Shown: positions 9,569 to 23,194, numbered from the stretch's first letter. The stretch is DNA of 64,000 nucleotides from Chalara sp. BL73 (GCA_918026815.1 CAKJVC010000061.1:925395-989394), one strand, 5' to 3'. Translations and numbers: made by a program. Notes: generated from the letters alone by a model not told the origin.

Positions 9569-11827
9569 CTACTTCCGACACAAAGCGCCCGTCTCACTAA
9601 CTTCCCACCTCTCAGCACCGACACACGTCGAGCAATAAAAGAGGCCATCAGGGTCGTACAAATCCTTGATCTCCTGCAACCTAAGATAGTTGTCCTCGCC
9701 ATAGAAATCCCTACGCCAATGTGGATTTTTGACGTCAGCTTCATTCATATAGACGCCCGTATCCGGAGCCAGTTTTTCTAGGGCGGCCGTCTTGATATTC
9801 GAGATGTCGTTCTGCAAAGCATCGACCTCCATCTGAGGCGTATCGTGAGCCCACATGCGCTGCACGAGTGCATGCACGTATGTTTTTCTCCATGCTTGTA
9901 ACACGCTCGTTTTCGATGACTCGTCCTCCTGGAATAACTTACCACCCCCCACGAAGATGAGGCCATTCATGGCACCTTCGCTTGCGTTTCCGGCCAGGGT
10001 CCCGATGGCATTGCGTAGGGCAGTTGGATCTGCCGTCAATGCTTGGCGGTCCAGAAGTCTGGATCCCCAGGCTACGAGCACTCCAGCTGGCGCGCTCGAG
10101 TTCGTGAAAAAGTTGTTCTCCTGAAAGGCGGCATATGTGGGGTATTCGTTGAAGACAGACTCAATGAGATTCAGACCGCCAACCGCCTTGACTTTGTCGA
10201 TGATTGGTGTGAGGACTTTCTCTGCTTTAGCTTTGGATTTGCCCAGACCAAGTAGAGTGTGAGTATAGGTTGGCGTGTTGATGGGAGGATTAGTAAGCTG
10301 GCCACTCAGAGACCAGACGCCGTACCCCGTAAAGCCATGATCCAGAATGTGTACCGACTCTTGGTAGATGTCAGCCACGGCGGATAGAAAGGCCTCGGTA
10401 TTTCTTGTCGCTTCAGCCACGAAGCTCATGGAATGCGCCGTGACGTTCTGTGTTGGATATGCCTTCCACGTCCCAGAGACAATTACTCCATATGCAGGGC
10501 CTCCGCCACGGATCGCACGAAAGATGCCCGGATTGTGGCAGGCATTGGCAATCACAATTTCGCCATTAGCAAGCACGATTTTAGCTTCCAAGAGCTGGTC
10601 GGCGCCTAGACCGTAGTCGTGGGTTAGAAAGGAGTGCCCACCGCCAGTTAGCCAGCCACCAATGCCGCCTACTGTCTGCCACACGCAATTAGTCCACGAT
10701 CAAATGATCTAGTTTGTAGTTAAAGGCATACGAAGGTACAACGGTTAACTTTGCCGGTGGGTTGCCCGGTCCTCCCCTCCCCTACCACTAACTATTTCTA
10801 GATATTTTCCAAGGATAACAGACGATTGCCTTATAGTAAGGCCCCTTGGCGATCCCACCTAGAGTATATCACCGTTGTACCTTCGTATTCTCCTACCGAT
10901 AACTCGGACATGAACTAATTACAGCAGCTCAAGAGATGTACCGGTATGCAATCAACTTACCGGGGTGGCACCTCCGACGAGAATCACGTTATGGGCAGAA
11001 GCTACTTTGTAGACCTCCCCCCACTCGTATCCACCGCCGATGCTAATGGATGGGCCGTTCCATTGTGGAGCAGATCCGCACAAGGGGGGTGGCGTGCTAA
11101 GACCGAAGGAATTTGCAAACTCGACCCCAGTTCGCAGGTAGCGAGTCCATATCTGTAGACTACCGAAGCCGGTAGATCTGCGGTATTGGTGTGTTAGAAG
11201 GAAATGACGTTCGGAGAAAAGAAAAAAGTCCGATCATATGAACGAATGGTGAAGCTTCTATCGCGTCCGTACCTGCCAAGCATATCATGCCCTGTGTTAC
11301 GGATAACCAATCTGAGATTCTTGTCTCGTGCAAATTTGATACCTTCAGAGACATGTGTATGATGCGTGGCATTGATAGTATAGACTGGACTATCACCGAG
11401 ACTGCATCTTCCGTACGTTTCATTCAAGCTTGGAGGGCATGGTAGGTCTCTGGGGTATTGATAGCCAATAGGGGACTCCGCTTGGAGGGTCGCGTCGTTC
11501 CAGTTTGAAGTGACGAAATCGCACGATTCTGAATTGTATGCCCAATCTTGTCCTCTGTAGCAGACCCCTGCGACAGGCTGGTTCTTGACAAGGCTCCCAG
11601 AGACCGACGCGTTTAACGCTGCCCATGTTGACAGGTCTGGCCAACACTCATCCCCTGGAATCTGCATATCCGGCCCAGTTCCGAATCAGCATCTATCTAT
11701 ACACGGTGTAAATGAATGGTGGAGAGTCACTTACACATTTACAGTCTTTTGATGAAAACCCCACCTTGCTGAGACAGCTAAACAAAAAGAGAACAGATGG
11801 CCGGAAAAGTAAACGTGTTGACACCAT
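9569..11827 (-). CDS. Secreted-type FAD-linked oxidase (BBE-like)
   Basis: A 601-aa FAD-linked oxidoreductase of the berberine-bridge-enzyme-like group, likely a tailoring oxidase entering the secretory route. Exons: complement of 11735-11827, 11273-11661, 10961-11177 and 9569-10675; introns 11662-11734, 11178-11272 and 10676-10960. All junctions are in frame. Residues 1-25 form a signal peptide (FRPSVLFLFSCLSK); CKCIPGDECWP follows across intron 1. RNTGHDMLGRS contains the His expected to bind FAD covalently; GGGYEWGEVYK and GGIGGWLTGGGHS are FAD-domain motifs; NYLRLQEIKDLYDPDGLFYC is the C-terminal BBE segment. BBE oxidases occur in cytochalasan clusters. Intron 3 is unusually long (285 bp) because it contains a MITE. 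A CCGAC/GTCGG palindrome sits about 200 bp upstream of the ATG. Confidence 0.92.
10731..10885. mobile_element. MITE with 15-bp perfect TIRs inside an intron
   Basis: A 155-bp element with perfect 15-bp terminal inverted repeats (CGAAGGTACAACGGT at 10731-10745, its reverse complement at 10871-10885) flanked by TA on both sides (10729-10730 and 10886-10887). The TA target duplication and size fit a Tc1/mariner-derived MITE. It lies wholly inside intron 3 of the FAD oxidase gene, so it need not break the protein. Confidence 0.85.
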
Positions 11828-12169
11828 GGCGAATGAGCCTATCCACAATTCTGGATGGCGTAATTTGAACTAGAGATTTGAGATGCACTAATACCTGGCT
11901 GCTGTGTGGTAAATTTATGCAAGGCTGTGGCTCAGTAAGTCGAGCCTTTTGGATTAGGCAGGGAATTTATATCAGTCTCATTCATATACCATTATGTCAT
12001 AAGCCGCCCATCCATCTGTTGACCGACGGTCGGATTAGTGAGGGCAAGCCGATCAGGTACAGGCGGCACGAACCGAATTACGTTTTCCGAGCATCGGTGC
12101 GTTGGGTGGGTCTGTGGAGTCTTGGGAAAATGCTTGTCATGACCTGACCCATACTGTACGGAGGGCACG
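11828..12169. promoter_or_regulatory. Promoter region of the FAD oxidase
   Basis: The upstream side of the oxidase gene contains a near-perfect palindrome CCGAC-G-GTCGG at 12023-12033, extending to GTCGGA at 12034. It is the best inverted version of the TCCGAC motif seen in other cluster promoters. Confidence 0.4.
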
Positions 12170-13299
12170 GCGGTCAAGAGTTGTCACAACGCTAGTAAGG
12201 GTACTAGCCTGGTCACCACCACCTTTCCTAATATAGTATCACAATTAAATCGTGTTCTGCATCGCGTTCTGCACAATTTTATATGAAAATCAATGCAAGC
12301 TGGCCATTTAGAATGTCGAAAATTTACAGCAGACCTGTATTGCCTACTATAGAGCCTAGTATTTTTTATGGTGCTTCTTTTTCTAGCCAGCTACCTTCTT
12401 TGCGCGCAGTTGCTGAGCTAGCACGCGTAGGTGTTTCTCATGGATACACGAAAGCACTAGAACTTGCTCGAAATTAACATTAAGAAGTACGCTTTTTGCG
12501 TGTAGGTCGAAAAATATAAGAATTGGACTTAGAACAATAGCATACTGTACCGTAAATCGACAAGTGTTGAACAGGTTAGGTCTAAGGACCATACCTAGTC
12601 TATTGTAGGCACCAGTAGGCATCAGTGATGGCATGTGAGTATCACGACCTCTATAAGTAGAGGGATTCTCTCCTGTAGTTTAGGTTCTATAACCTTCAGC
12701 AATTGATACTTGTTTGCCCTATCCTCTCTGATGGCCACGTGACTTTCTTCCTCTATTTGAACAACAAGACTTGAAAAGTGATTAAAGAACTATCGGCAAA
12801 GAATTCTATCGGACTTATATTATTCTATTAATTCATAGATATATCAAGCTTTGTTGTCGAAAAAGATTACTACTTTAATTTATGCAAAATGAAACTCCAG
12901 GTTACGCTGCTGCGAATACAATAGAAGACTTGGCTGAAAGTAGTATAATTGTGGTGTATGGGCCAATTAGAGTCTTGACTTATACTCAATCGAAAAAGTT
13001 TGGAATATTATGAAAAATTACTTTCAAAACAACTCTCCGAAAACTACAAGCTATAACTAGCGTTATTAGAGCCTTTAAATTTAAAGAGCTAGTAAAGCAA
13101 ATGCCTCAAAGGCGCCGGGATGTAAAAAGATGCAAATGGGGAGTATACAAAGTGGTAAAGAAATGGAGTAATAGGAAACACCATAAAACGACATCACCAG
13201 TTTGCACGAGATTCCGAGAGAAATTACTCTATTAGGAAAGGCGATGGCGATGGCGATCAGGGTAATACCCCTACTAGCGTTGTGACAACTATTGACCGC
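12170..13299 (+). mobile_element. Decayed Tc1/mariner-type transposon with long TIRs
   Basis: A 1.13-kb element bounded by about 45-bp imperfect inverted repeats (outermost GCGGTCAA, then AGTTGTCACAACGCTAGTA, at 12170 onward and in reverse complement up to 13299). Between about 12890 and 13030 the plus strand still shows a DDE_3 transposase C-terminal region: MQNETPGYAAANTIEDLAE, and after a frame change DLYSIEKVWNIMKNY, corresponding to the N-A-P-G-H and D-L-N-P-I-E-x-V-W motifs of the family. Key residues are changed and frames broken; the AT-rich decay fits RIP. It is a dead copy. Confidence 0.75.
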
Positions 13300-14191
13300 T
13301 ATATCTTCGTAAGCAGGATCGTGACAAGCAGGCTGGCCGGAGCCAACTAGCGACTGAAGAGAACTCCTGCTCTCAATTAAACCCAGCCAGAAAGAACTTT
13401 GTATCAACTGCAAAAACGAAATATGGAACTACCGACGAGTTTTGAGTCGCGTCATATTCTGATATCAAAGCCTTTATCTTGTTCAAGTCCATATATAAAC
13501 TTCCTATTACTTCGTTGCCATGATTGGAAACCTACCCTGTTAAATACTCAGAATCTGCAAATTTAAAACTTACGCAAAAGGCCCCGCCTGACCACTAATT
13601 ACAAATTTGAGAAATAGAATATGCAAAATCGAAATACTACGCCTCACGTCTGCAGAAAGTTGACAGCTGTATCAAAACGGCCCACTTGATACAGGTTAAG
13701 CCTGCAAAAACATCGGATAACCTATATCATGGGTTAGATATCCTAGTTCGGACCAATCATTGGGCTGATCAGCATATAGCTAGATATCGTATAAGCGATC
13801 TGCCACCATACAGAATCTAAGATGGCTGCGAACTCTATGTATGATCGAGACACTACCTTCCCTCGCCCCCCATCTATCGATAACATCGACCCACTACAGA
13901 ATAACCAAAATAATACCTTTCTCATCAGAGGTGCGGGGTAAATGCTCGCAACCGTTATCATATAAAATGCTTCCGAGACCTAGTAATATCGTATCTACGT
14001 AATACGACGGCATTCACTTTTACTATTCTGGTAGTAGGCGCGCCGTTTAGTCCTCGCCCGCGGCCCTTGCAGTTACACTCTACTTACACCAATACTCAAT
14101 TCAATTAAGATAGTGTTTGCAGACAAAATTTTGGATCGTCGAGCGCAGTTTCATATCGGAATTAAGAATATCCAAAGTATGTATATTTGGT
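13300..14191. other. Intergenic, promoter side of the cluster regulator
   Basis: No coding region recognised. The sequence after the transposon relic is AT-rich up to the regulator gene; no TCCGAC copy is seen here. Confidence 0.4.
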
Positions 14192-15643
14192 ATGAAACAT
14201 GACTCTCAAAGCGAAGGTATTGACCGATATCGTAGAATGGAACAGAATCGAGAGGCGGACAGCGACAATATATTGCGGTTGGAAGACATCACTCGAAGGT
14301 CAGCATGCGATCGTTGTAGAGGCATGAAGACGCGCTGCGAGCGTTCTCATAACCGAGGCATCACACAACTAGCACAATGCCGTCGTTGTATACAGGCACA
14401 AGCCAAATGCATCACAACACTTGAGGCACAGCCACAACGAAACCAATCGGGGGATAAACCGGGGATGAAAAATGGGAAAAGGGTCAGGACAGCTTCGTTT
14501 GAAACATACAACCTGGATTCCCACGAAACAGCTCTTGGTGGCTTTGACCAGCGATACCAGAATATGCTCTTGGAGTATCACCCTAGAGACTTAGCAACAT
14601 TTGCTTCCATGTCGGCCCAGTCTGGGAACGAATCAATACCCCCTAGCCAGATCGACTTGGATCCCTGGCATGGTATGGGCGATATAGTGAATCTAGATGA
14701 GTGTCCAACCCAGGAATCAAATAGCAATGGCGGCAGATCAACTCCAACCATGCGAGCGACTACCAGCAACACCCTCCAACCCACCAATCAAGACAACACT
14801 GAAAGCCAAGATTTCATGGAGAGACTGACGCCACCTCCTACAGCGCATGGGATGGTCAATTCGGACCACAGCAAAGGAAGATTTGGAGAAAGCGTTGCTC
14901 AACCAAGTCGGAGCAGCTTAGAATTGGCTCCATCACCATCACTCTTCCTCTCTGATCCGCAGGCACCGCAGTTGGTGCAACATAGAAGTATCATGGGTAG
15001 ACTGATGGAGTTCAATACGTTGGTGTCACAGGACCTCCAGAGAGCCAAAGACAACAGTCAATCGCGAGGTGGAAAGAATGGGCTAGGTAACGGGCCAGGA
15101 AGCGTGCTGGTAAGGACGCTGCAGCATTCGGAGATGTTCCTTAAAATTATAGGGAGATTCAAACATTCGAGAGAGGGCCTAGGCGGAAGCGGTAGTAGCA
15201 CTCTGTTGGGTTCGGAGGATACTGGGAGCGCGCACAGCTCGGGCAGTATGATGGAATTCCTCGGCGAGACAGTAGACACAGACGTTGCATTACAGCTCCT
15301 CTCGTGCAACATAAGCGTTGGGAACCTGTACGAGATCGTTTCTTCGGAGCTGACGGTCTTGACGGGCCTGGGTCAAGAAGAGGCCCAACAAGCGCTGCCC
15401 GAAGTACGGTTAGCAGGGCTACAGCAGAAGCTAGATGTTGAAATGCGTGTATCGGTCTCCGCACATATCTGCGGCCTGATGTTCTTGAAGATCCAGAAGG
15501 AGCTAGGGTTGATGCGCGGCCATGAACTGCTCACACCGGCAGCGGAAAAAACGTTTCAAGCTGTGCTCGGCGGAAACGAGGAGAAAGCCACACAAATTAT
15601 AGATAATTTACGCCAGTTCATTGCATTACGTGTGCAGTTTTAA
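14192..15643 (+). CDS. Zn(II)2Cys6 transcription factor, probable cluster regulator
   Basis: A single-exon, 483-aa fungal binuclear zinc-cluster protein. I chose ATG 14192; the frame is open further upstream but without an ATG, and a second possible ATG is at 14237. The zinc cluster has Cys at residues 39, 42, 49, 63, 66 and 73 (SACDRCRGMKTRCE..., then QCRRCIQAQAKC), with a long 13-residue middle loop as in AflR-type regulators. The middle is rich in Ser/Pro/Thr/Asn and the C-terminal 200 residues resemble the AflR-like C-terminal region (LLSCNISVGNLYEIV). A nuclear activator of the surrounding biosynthetic genes is the natural reading. Its position in the centre of the cluster supports a pathway-specific role. 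Confidence 0.88.
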   Translation: MKHDSQSEGIDRYRRMEQNREADSDNILRLEDITRRSACDRCRGMKTRCERSHNRGITQLAQCRRCIQAQAKCITTLEAQPQRNQSGDKPGMKNGKRVRTASFETYNLDSHETALGGFDQRYQNMLLEYHPRDLATFASMSAQSGNESIPPSQIDLDPWHGMGDIVNLDECPTQESNSNGGRSTPTMRATTSNTLQPTNQDNTESQDFMERLTPPPTAHGMVNSDHSKGRFGESVAQPSRSSLELAPSPSLFLSDPQAPQLVQHRSIMGRLMEFNTLVSQDLQRAKDNSQSRGGKNGLGNGPGSVLVRTLQHSEMFLKIIGRFKHSREGLGGSGSSTLLGSEDTGSAHSSGSMMEFLGETVDTDVALQLLSCNISVGNLYEIVSSELTVLTGLGQEEAQQALPEVRLAGLQQKLDVEMRVSVSAHICGLMFLKIQKELGLMRGHELLTPAAEKTFQAVLGGNEEKATQIIDNLRQFIALRVQF

Positions 15644-16292
15644 GAATTGAACAAGACATTTCATGAGAGCCGACAACGTTGTTCCCCTTTAGGAATTTCA
15701 GAACCAAGTCGCTTAAAAGGCATCGACGGCAAAAGGAATTTTGTGTTTAAGACCAGGCTGGTATAGCAACGTATTATAAAAATTGCGTCTATACCACTTT
15801 TCGCACTTTTATTTTCTCTGACACCTTTCACTGGTTTCCAAGCGGTAGGAGCTAAAAACTCTATACCTGAAAGCTGTTCTCTTTACTTTCCTTTTTATAT
15901 AGAAATAAAAATTATAGAAATAAGAGAGTATAAATTCTAGACAAGAATAAAGACTTTATTTATTAGTAAAAGTCTATAACTGTCACGAATCCAAATCCTG
16001 GAGCTAGCAAATGCCGATATAAAACAAGAGCTTGGTGTTGCTCGAAGCCAAGTTCTGTATGCTCGAAATTATCTTCTTTGTAAGGTGGATAATGTAGCGT
16101 GGCACGAATCAGCTCCTATTGATACGAAAACCAATTTCTGCCCTTTCTGCTACGGTCCGAACCTCTCACTTATACCCTTCGTGCCCCTGGCAACCCCTTA
16201 TTTGCCGAAACCTAGAGCTTCTATCGAAACTCCTTATCAGCCCTTAGCACGTGATATCCCGAAACCTGACAAACCCTTGAAGCGCTATAGGT

Positions 16293-16310
16293 CCGGGACG
16301 AAAGTCCCGG
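16293..16310 (+). repeat. Perfect GNRA-loop hairpin
   Basis: CCGGGAC-GAAA-GTCCCGG: a 7-bp perfect G/C-rich stem closed by a GAAA tetraloop. Another CCCGGGACGGG follows at 16324. It lies in repeat-derived DNA; function is unknown. Confidence 0.6.
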
Positions 16311-16405
16311 AAAGTGGCTAGTGCCCGGGACGGGAAGGGCCGACGACACCATACCATAGTTAACGCACCTAATAAGCGACCCGTGTTATGCGTCCCGTGT
16401 TTTTA

Positions 16406-16505
16406 TGTCTCGAATCCAAATCCTGGCGCTGTCAAAGCTAGGAGGGAGTTTCTATTACAAGGATTCTAAACTAAGTAGAGAAGGTAGAGCTTGAGAATCG
16501 TCAAC
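16406..16505 (-). repeat. LTR-like dispersed repeat, partial reverse copy
   Basis: Starts TGTCTCGAATCCAAATCCTG and continues with AAGCTAGGAGGGAG..CTATTACAAGGATTCTAAACTA, which is the reverse complement of the 3' part of the copy at 40650-40888 (CTATTACGAGGATTCTAAACTA there). A further end fragment, TGTCACGAATCCAAATCCTG, stands at 15981-16000. Confidence 0.6.
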
Positions 16506-17289
16506 TAGGCCAGGCATAAGGAATGCGTGCTACTAGCCCTGAATAAGAAAGCATATCTAAGATGATCACCTGGTAACAGTTATAATGACCGTAAATTATT
16601 CTTATATGTGAAGAGAGTGAGTGAGAGTGTGAGAGTAAAGTAAAGAATTTGTCGAAATAAGCGAGAGGCTTGATACGGTCTAATGGCCCTGGACGAATAA
16701 ATAGAAGATCTATTTCGTAGGCTGGGACGTCCAGCTCGGCTTTAGTAAGCCGCGCGTTCCTCAGGGGCGGGACAAGACACTGTAATAACTTTTTGCAGTT
16801 GCAATTACGATTTCAGATTTAAAAATTGGCCGTTTGATAAGCTTGAATAGATAAAGCAATTCGGCCCTCTTTTTGAGACATTTAATTAGCAATTGATTGG
16901 AATGTTGTAGATGTGAAAAAGTACTAAAGTCAGTTGGTGGGGTGTAAGATATCACGTCATAAGCGGCGCGTATGCCGGCTCCTTAGCGAAAAAATCCTAC
17001 TTGCTGAATGCCCTAGTCACTACCCTGACTCACGACCCACCAGCCTACTGAATCGCAATTGTTTTACAGGAGAGTTGGGGGTTAAGGCTCCAGCCTTGGT
17101 ACAAAAGTCATGTGATATGTATGACAGGTCACAGTGGGTCAGCACAATTGATTGTCTTTGTACCTGTCTGTGCCTCCCTGCAGTCGTAAAAAATCCTCAA
17201 AATAACAACATCCTTCCTCCTCCAATTCTCGCAAGAGGGCCACACACACACCATTCAAACCAATTCATCCTTCTCACTATCCCTTGAAC

Positions 17290-19584
<2,295 letters not shown>

Positions 19585-20598
19585 ATTATAGTTTGACCGG
19601 CTTAGGGTTCTACATCGGTGGCCGAGATAGAGATAGTCGTAGGAATGGTGCGGAAAAATCAAGAACGAGATAAAGCTAGTCATCTATGTCTTGGCTTGAA
19701 ACCAAATTTCTTTTCTTCAAATCAAGTACAATCAAAAAGCCGGGATGTAGCGCCTAGCAAGAAATTAGGTTCGATCGAATCAAATTAAATTTGGCAAGCA
19801 GTGTCGATCGATGCCTGTCTTTTAGATTAGATGCTAATATTTAGATCACCTTCACAAAATGTTTTATTTTCTCATATAAATCAGACCTGTGGCAAAGATT
19901 CAGCCTTTAGGTCTTTTGAGAGGCCATCTAGTCAAGGTTATTTCTAAGAGTTTGAACTTCTTCGGGAGTAACCTCGCGTTCCTTTCTATCTACCTGGAAA
20001 ATATTGTCGATTCGCCGTTTTATTGATTTCCTACTAGTTCAAGTCTGAATCGGCCTAGATTTTTCAAATTGCAGGATTGGATTGTGAATATACGAATATG
20101 GAGGGGAACATGCTGAAGAGCAAGAACAGCAACAGGATCTAGCACGGAGCTTATAAGCGTGACATCGGTTACCGTAGCATACTAGGGAGAGCACCGGCGA
20201 GCCTAAGCTCTATATAATATATAAACGACAATAGCTTATGAGGGTGTAATATGTAGAAGGGTGAAAGTGATTGTATTGATGATGGTGTCGTGCTTCCGTA
20301 CCGAAAGCAAGGCTATACACAACTCATGCTCCTGAGGTCACATGACTATCTACACATGTGCATCATGTGACAACACCAGAAAGGAAAGAAACAAGTAGAG
20401 AAAAGCAAGCTTTTCAATCAACCCCGCCACACCAATATGAAATTTTAGTTTGAAATAGCATTTCTCTTCTCTAGAAACATTTTATGCTACCTCAAAGACA
20501 AATGGTTTAGGCATCAGTCGATGTCTCGTCTCACTCTAGCGAATCAATTGTTGCTCCTTTCTGCATAATCGCTCAATTTCCCTGACTATTGATCACAC
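19585..20598. other. Gene-free region with repeat fragment
   Basis: No coding region recognised. Positions about 20105-20230 match 52345-52470 (see repeat entries); the remainder is AT-rich. Confidence 0.45.
20105..20230 (+). repeat. Dispersed repeat pair, copy 1
   Basis: GGAACATGCTGAAGAGCAAGAACAGCAACAGGATCTAGCACG and the following CGTAGCATACTAGGG match, with scattered substitutions, GGAACATGCTTGAAACGCAAGAACAGTAACAGTATCTAGCACG and CGTAGCATATTCGGG at 52345-52430. The shared block runs at least about 100 bp. C-to-T type differences fit RIP. Likely a retrotransposon end; no coding part is attached. Confidence 0.5.
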
Positions 20599-21222
20599 TC
20601 ATTCCCATTTCGTTGATGCCAACGCCGCCGCAGCACTCACAAAAGCCTGCGGCACATCGACGAGCAAAACCCTCACATTATTCGTAGCCATCCAGCCCTC
20701 CAAAGCCCTCAAACTCTCCTTGGGCGTCGCATTCTTATCCTTCACAGCGCGCTCGTATCCCAACAAAGTACGCACGAAAGGCCAATGACCGTTCGCAAGC
20801 ACCAGGCTCCAGAAATGCAGCCACCACGCCGTTGAATTCTCTGCAGGGACCGGGTAGACGAGGACGTTCAAGATGCAGAGGATTGTTTGCAGCAGGCTGA
20901 GGATGATGACCGGAACCCAGATCCGGGAGGCGACCTGGCGGAACCAGAGTTGGAAGGTTGGGGAAGCGTCGTGCTGGGAGGGGCTGATGTGGGGAGGGAG
21001 GAAGGATGTGAAGGCGTAGTATTGGGCGACACGGTTTATAACGCTGGGAGGGTTAGTTAATTAATATTAGTTTTAGTTGGATTTTGGGAAGTTTGGCGGT
21101 CATGTTTAAAAATCGACATAGGTAAGGTAAGTTGCGTACAGTGTCAATGTTATCAGTGCTGGGGAGAGTCGCAGTAGGCCTACACCAACGGAGAATTCTC
21201 TAATATCAGGGGAAGTGGCCAT
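20599..21222 (-). CDS. Small uncharacterised membrane protein
   Basis: I do not recognise a named family. Exons: complement of 21140-21222 and 20599-21043, intron 21044-21139 (gtacgc..cccag), 175 aa. A hydrophobic stretch lies at about residues 15-28 (LLRLSPALITLTLVI), and a strong one at about 72-92 (RIWVPVIILSLLQTILCILNV written across the helix); the C-terminus SAAAALASTKWE is mildly hydrophobic. It starts 660 bp from the divergent hydrolase gene and shares that promoter, which has three TCCGAC/GTCGGA sites, so co-regulation with the cluster is likely. Small integral membrane proteins of unknown role are common in polyketide clusters. Confidence 0.7.
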
Positions 21223-21883
21223 AATGGAAATCACTCAAGGGAGAAAAGAATAAGTCTCAACTTCCAATTTCTTGAGTGGTTCTAATTTGAGTGCTATGAT
21301 AACTTGCGGTCGGACAGCAGATTTAACCTGGTTGTGATTTTTTTCCGTCACTTGGACATCCAGAGGTAAATCAAGAATGGGGTCGCTCGACCGCCATACC
21401 TGCGTCTAGGCATTCAATCACCGTGTCTATCTTCATGCCGTCGGACTCGGCCTTGGAAATTCTACCTTCGTCCGACTATAGATATATAGTAAGACGAGTA
21501 TCGTCGAGGTGAAATCGGCTTGCAGATTATCTCCGGTCTTGGTGGGTCTCGGTCTCACGCAATGTTGGAGACCTTTCTCGTCATAATCCTTCGGCTCGCT
21601 AAGGAGTGGAGTGGGCGAACATAGGAGGAGACCCTAGCGAACCGACGATTACTGAGTCGGAAAATACTATCTATCTGTGTGCTAGGTGAGTCTCGCTCGG
21701 GGGATTCTGGCCGTTGCCATGAGGGGGAGAGGAGAGTGTACAACTTCCCGAACCGCCAAAATTCTTTCAATTACGAAAGCCTAATGATTAAGGAGAGGCC
21801 AAATACAAACAAATTCGGCAAGCGATAGGAGACAGACGAGGAAGACATTGAATAGCGAAGCGAGGTATACTACAAAATTCACA
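21223..21883. promoter_or_regulatory. Divergent promoter with TCCGAC/GTCGGA sites
   Basis: The 660-bp region between the membrane protein and the hydrolase carries GTCGGA at 21440-21445, TCCGAC at 21471-21476 and GTCGGA at 21656-21661. No coding region. Confidence 0.5.
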
Positions 21884-23194
21884 ATGCATCAGATCTTCAA
21901 GTCAACCTTTTTCAACTTCGAATTCCTGCGAATATTATCTATGACGCCCTTTGGCGGCGCTGAGATTGCAGAATGTCTAGCAGCAGCAGGACAGATCAAA
22001 GACCTCGACCCTCTAAGCTGGAACAAGGCATGGCGGGTGCAGGCAGAAAAAGCAGAGCGGTTAGCCGAAGAGGCGAGCGTGCACGGGGATGTCGTGTCAG
22101 CGAGGAAAGCCTTCATGCGCGCAGCCAACTACTTCCGGGCAGCTGGCTACATGTTAGATGGGCGGCTGGGGAGTCCGGCTCGAGACGAGATGTTGGCATA
22201 CAGCGAGCGCGCAGTGGCCGATTTTCGAAAGGGTGCCGCCTTGTTACCAGGCGAGGTCTTTTCGTTGGAGATACCATATCATAAGGACATCAAGCTCCCG
22301 GGCTACTTGTACATGCCACCCAAGTTTGCTCGCCTACCGGGGAAAGTCCCTGTCCTCGTCAGCATAGGCGGCGCCGATTCAATCCAGGAGGAAATGTACT
22401 TCATCAACAGTCTTGCGCCAGAGTCCGGCTACGCATTGCTGACGTTCGAGGCTCCGGGGCAGGGCATGGTGCTACGACGACATAAACTCAAGATGCGGCC
22501 AGATTTTGAAATTGTCATCGAAAAAGTCCTAAATTTCCTTACCGATTTTTCCTCTTCTCATGAGGATCTCGACCTCGATCTCGACCGTATAGCATTAGCA
22601 GGTTCGTCAATGGGTGGCTATTTTGCATTGCGAGGAGCCGCGGATCCACGCGTGAAGGCCTGCGTCGCCGCTGATGCCTTCTACGATATGTGGGACTTCG
22701 CAACACATCACACATCTCCTTGGTTATTGGGGCTATGGCGGGATGGCTGGATCTCGACCGGAGTCATCAACTGGCTCTTGTGGTTTGCGTGTTTATTGGC
22801 CTTTCAGCTGCGCTGGGAGCTAGGCTTGACGCAGTGGATCTTCGGCGTCGAGTCGCCCGCTGAGGCGCTGCTGGAAATGAGGAAGTATTCGCTCAGAGCC
22901 GGCAATCTGGAAAAGGTGACGTGCCCCGTACTGGTTAGTTCGGCTACGCAGTCCTTGTATCTAGAGCCGTCGGTTGATGCACGGAGGATACTGCATGATT
23001 TGGTAGATCTCCCTGAGGGGAAAAAGCGACTGTGGGTTGCAAGCGAGCCGGAGGATGGTGGATTGCAGGCTAAAGTTGGCGCTTTTGGTTTGTATGCTCA
23101 ACGCGTGCTGCAATTCTTGGATGAGCATTTTGGTATTGAAAGGGATATGCTGGGGTTGAAGACTCCAGACGGCTTTATCAATGCCAATTCTTAA
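21884..23194 (+). CDS. Ayg1-like alpha/beta-hydrolase
   Basis: A 436-aa single-exon serine hydrolase of the FrsA/DUF1100 group that includes Ayg1 (polyketide chain shortening) and hydrolases of PKS-NRPS clusters. I chose ATG 21884 because the product then begins MHQIFKSTFFNFEF, the typical family start; the frame is open further upstream only with a non-ATG codon. The N-terminal helical lid domain (residues about 25-130) precedes the alpha/beta core: VPVLVSIGGADSIQEE (oxyanion side), nucleophile elbow AGSSMGGY, and a late YLEPSVDARR region for the acid. In cytochalasan-type clusters a hydrolase of this kind is a conserved companion of the synthase; the exact reaction is unsettled. It shares the TCCGAC-bearing promoter with the divergent membrane protein. 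Confidence 0.87.
   Translation: MHQIFKSTFFNFEFLRILSMTPFGGAEIAECLAAAGQIKDLDPLSWNKAWRVQAEKAERLAEEASVHGDVVSARKAFMRAANYFRAAGYMLDGRLGSPARDEMLAYSERAVADFRKGAALLPGEVFSLEIPYHKDIKLPGYLYMPPKFARLPGKVPVLVSIGGADSIQEEMYFINSLAPESGYALLTFEAPGQGMVLRRHKLKMRPDFEIVIEKVLNFLTDFSSSHEDLDLDLDRIALAGSSMGGYFALRGAADPRVKACVAADAFYDMWDFATHHTSPWLLGLWRDGWISTGVINWLLWFACLLAFQLRWELGLTQWIFGVESPAEALLEMRKYSLRAGNLEKVTCPVLVSSATQSLYLEPSVDARRILHDLVDLPEGKKRLWVASEPEDGGLQAKVGAFGLYAQRVLQFLDEHFGIERDMLGLKTPDGFINANS

Larger units (their letters stand above)
15644..17289. other. Gene-poor repeat-rich intergenic region
   Basis: No gene is supported. It contains fragments of the LTR-like family in reverse orientation (from 15981 and 16406), a perfect GAAA-loop hairpin at 16293-16310, and AT-rich DNA. 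Confidence 0.5.
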
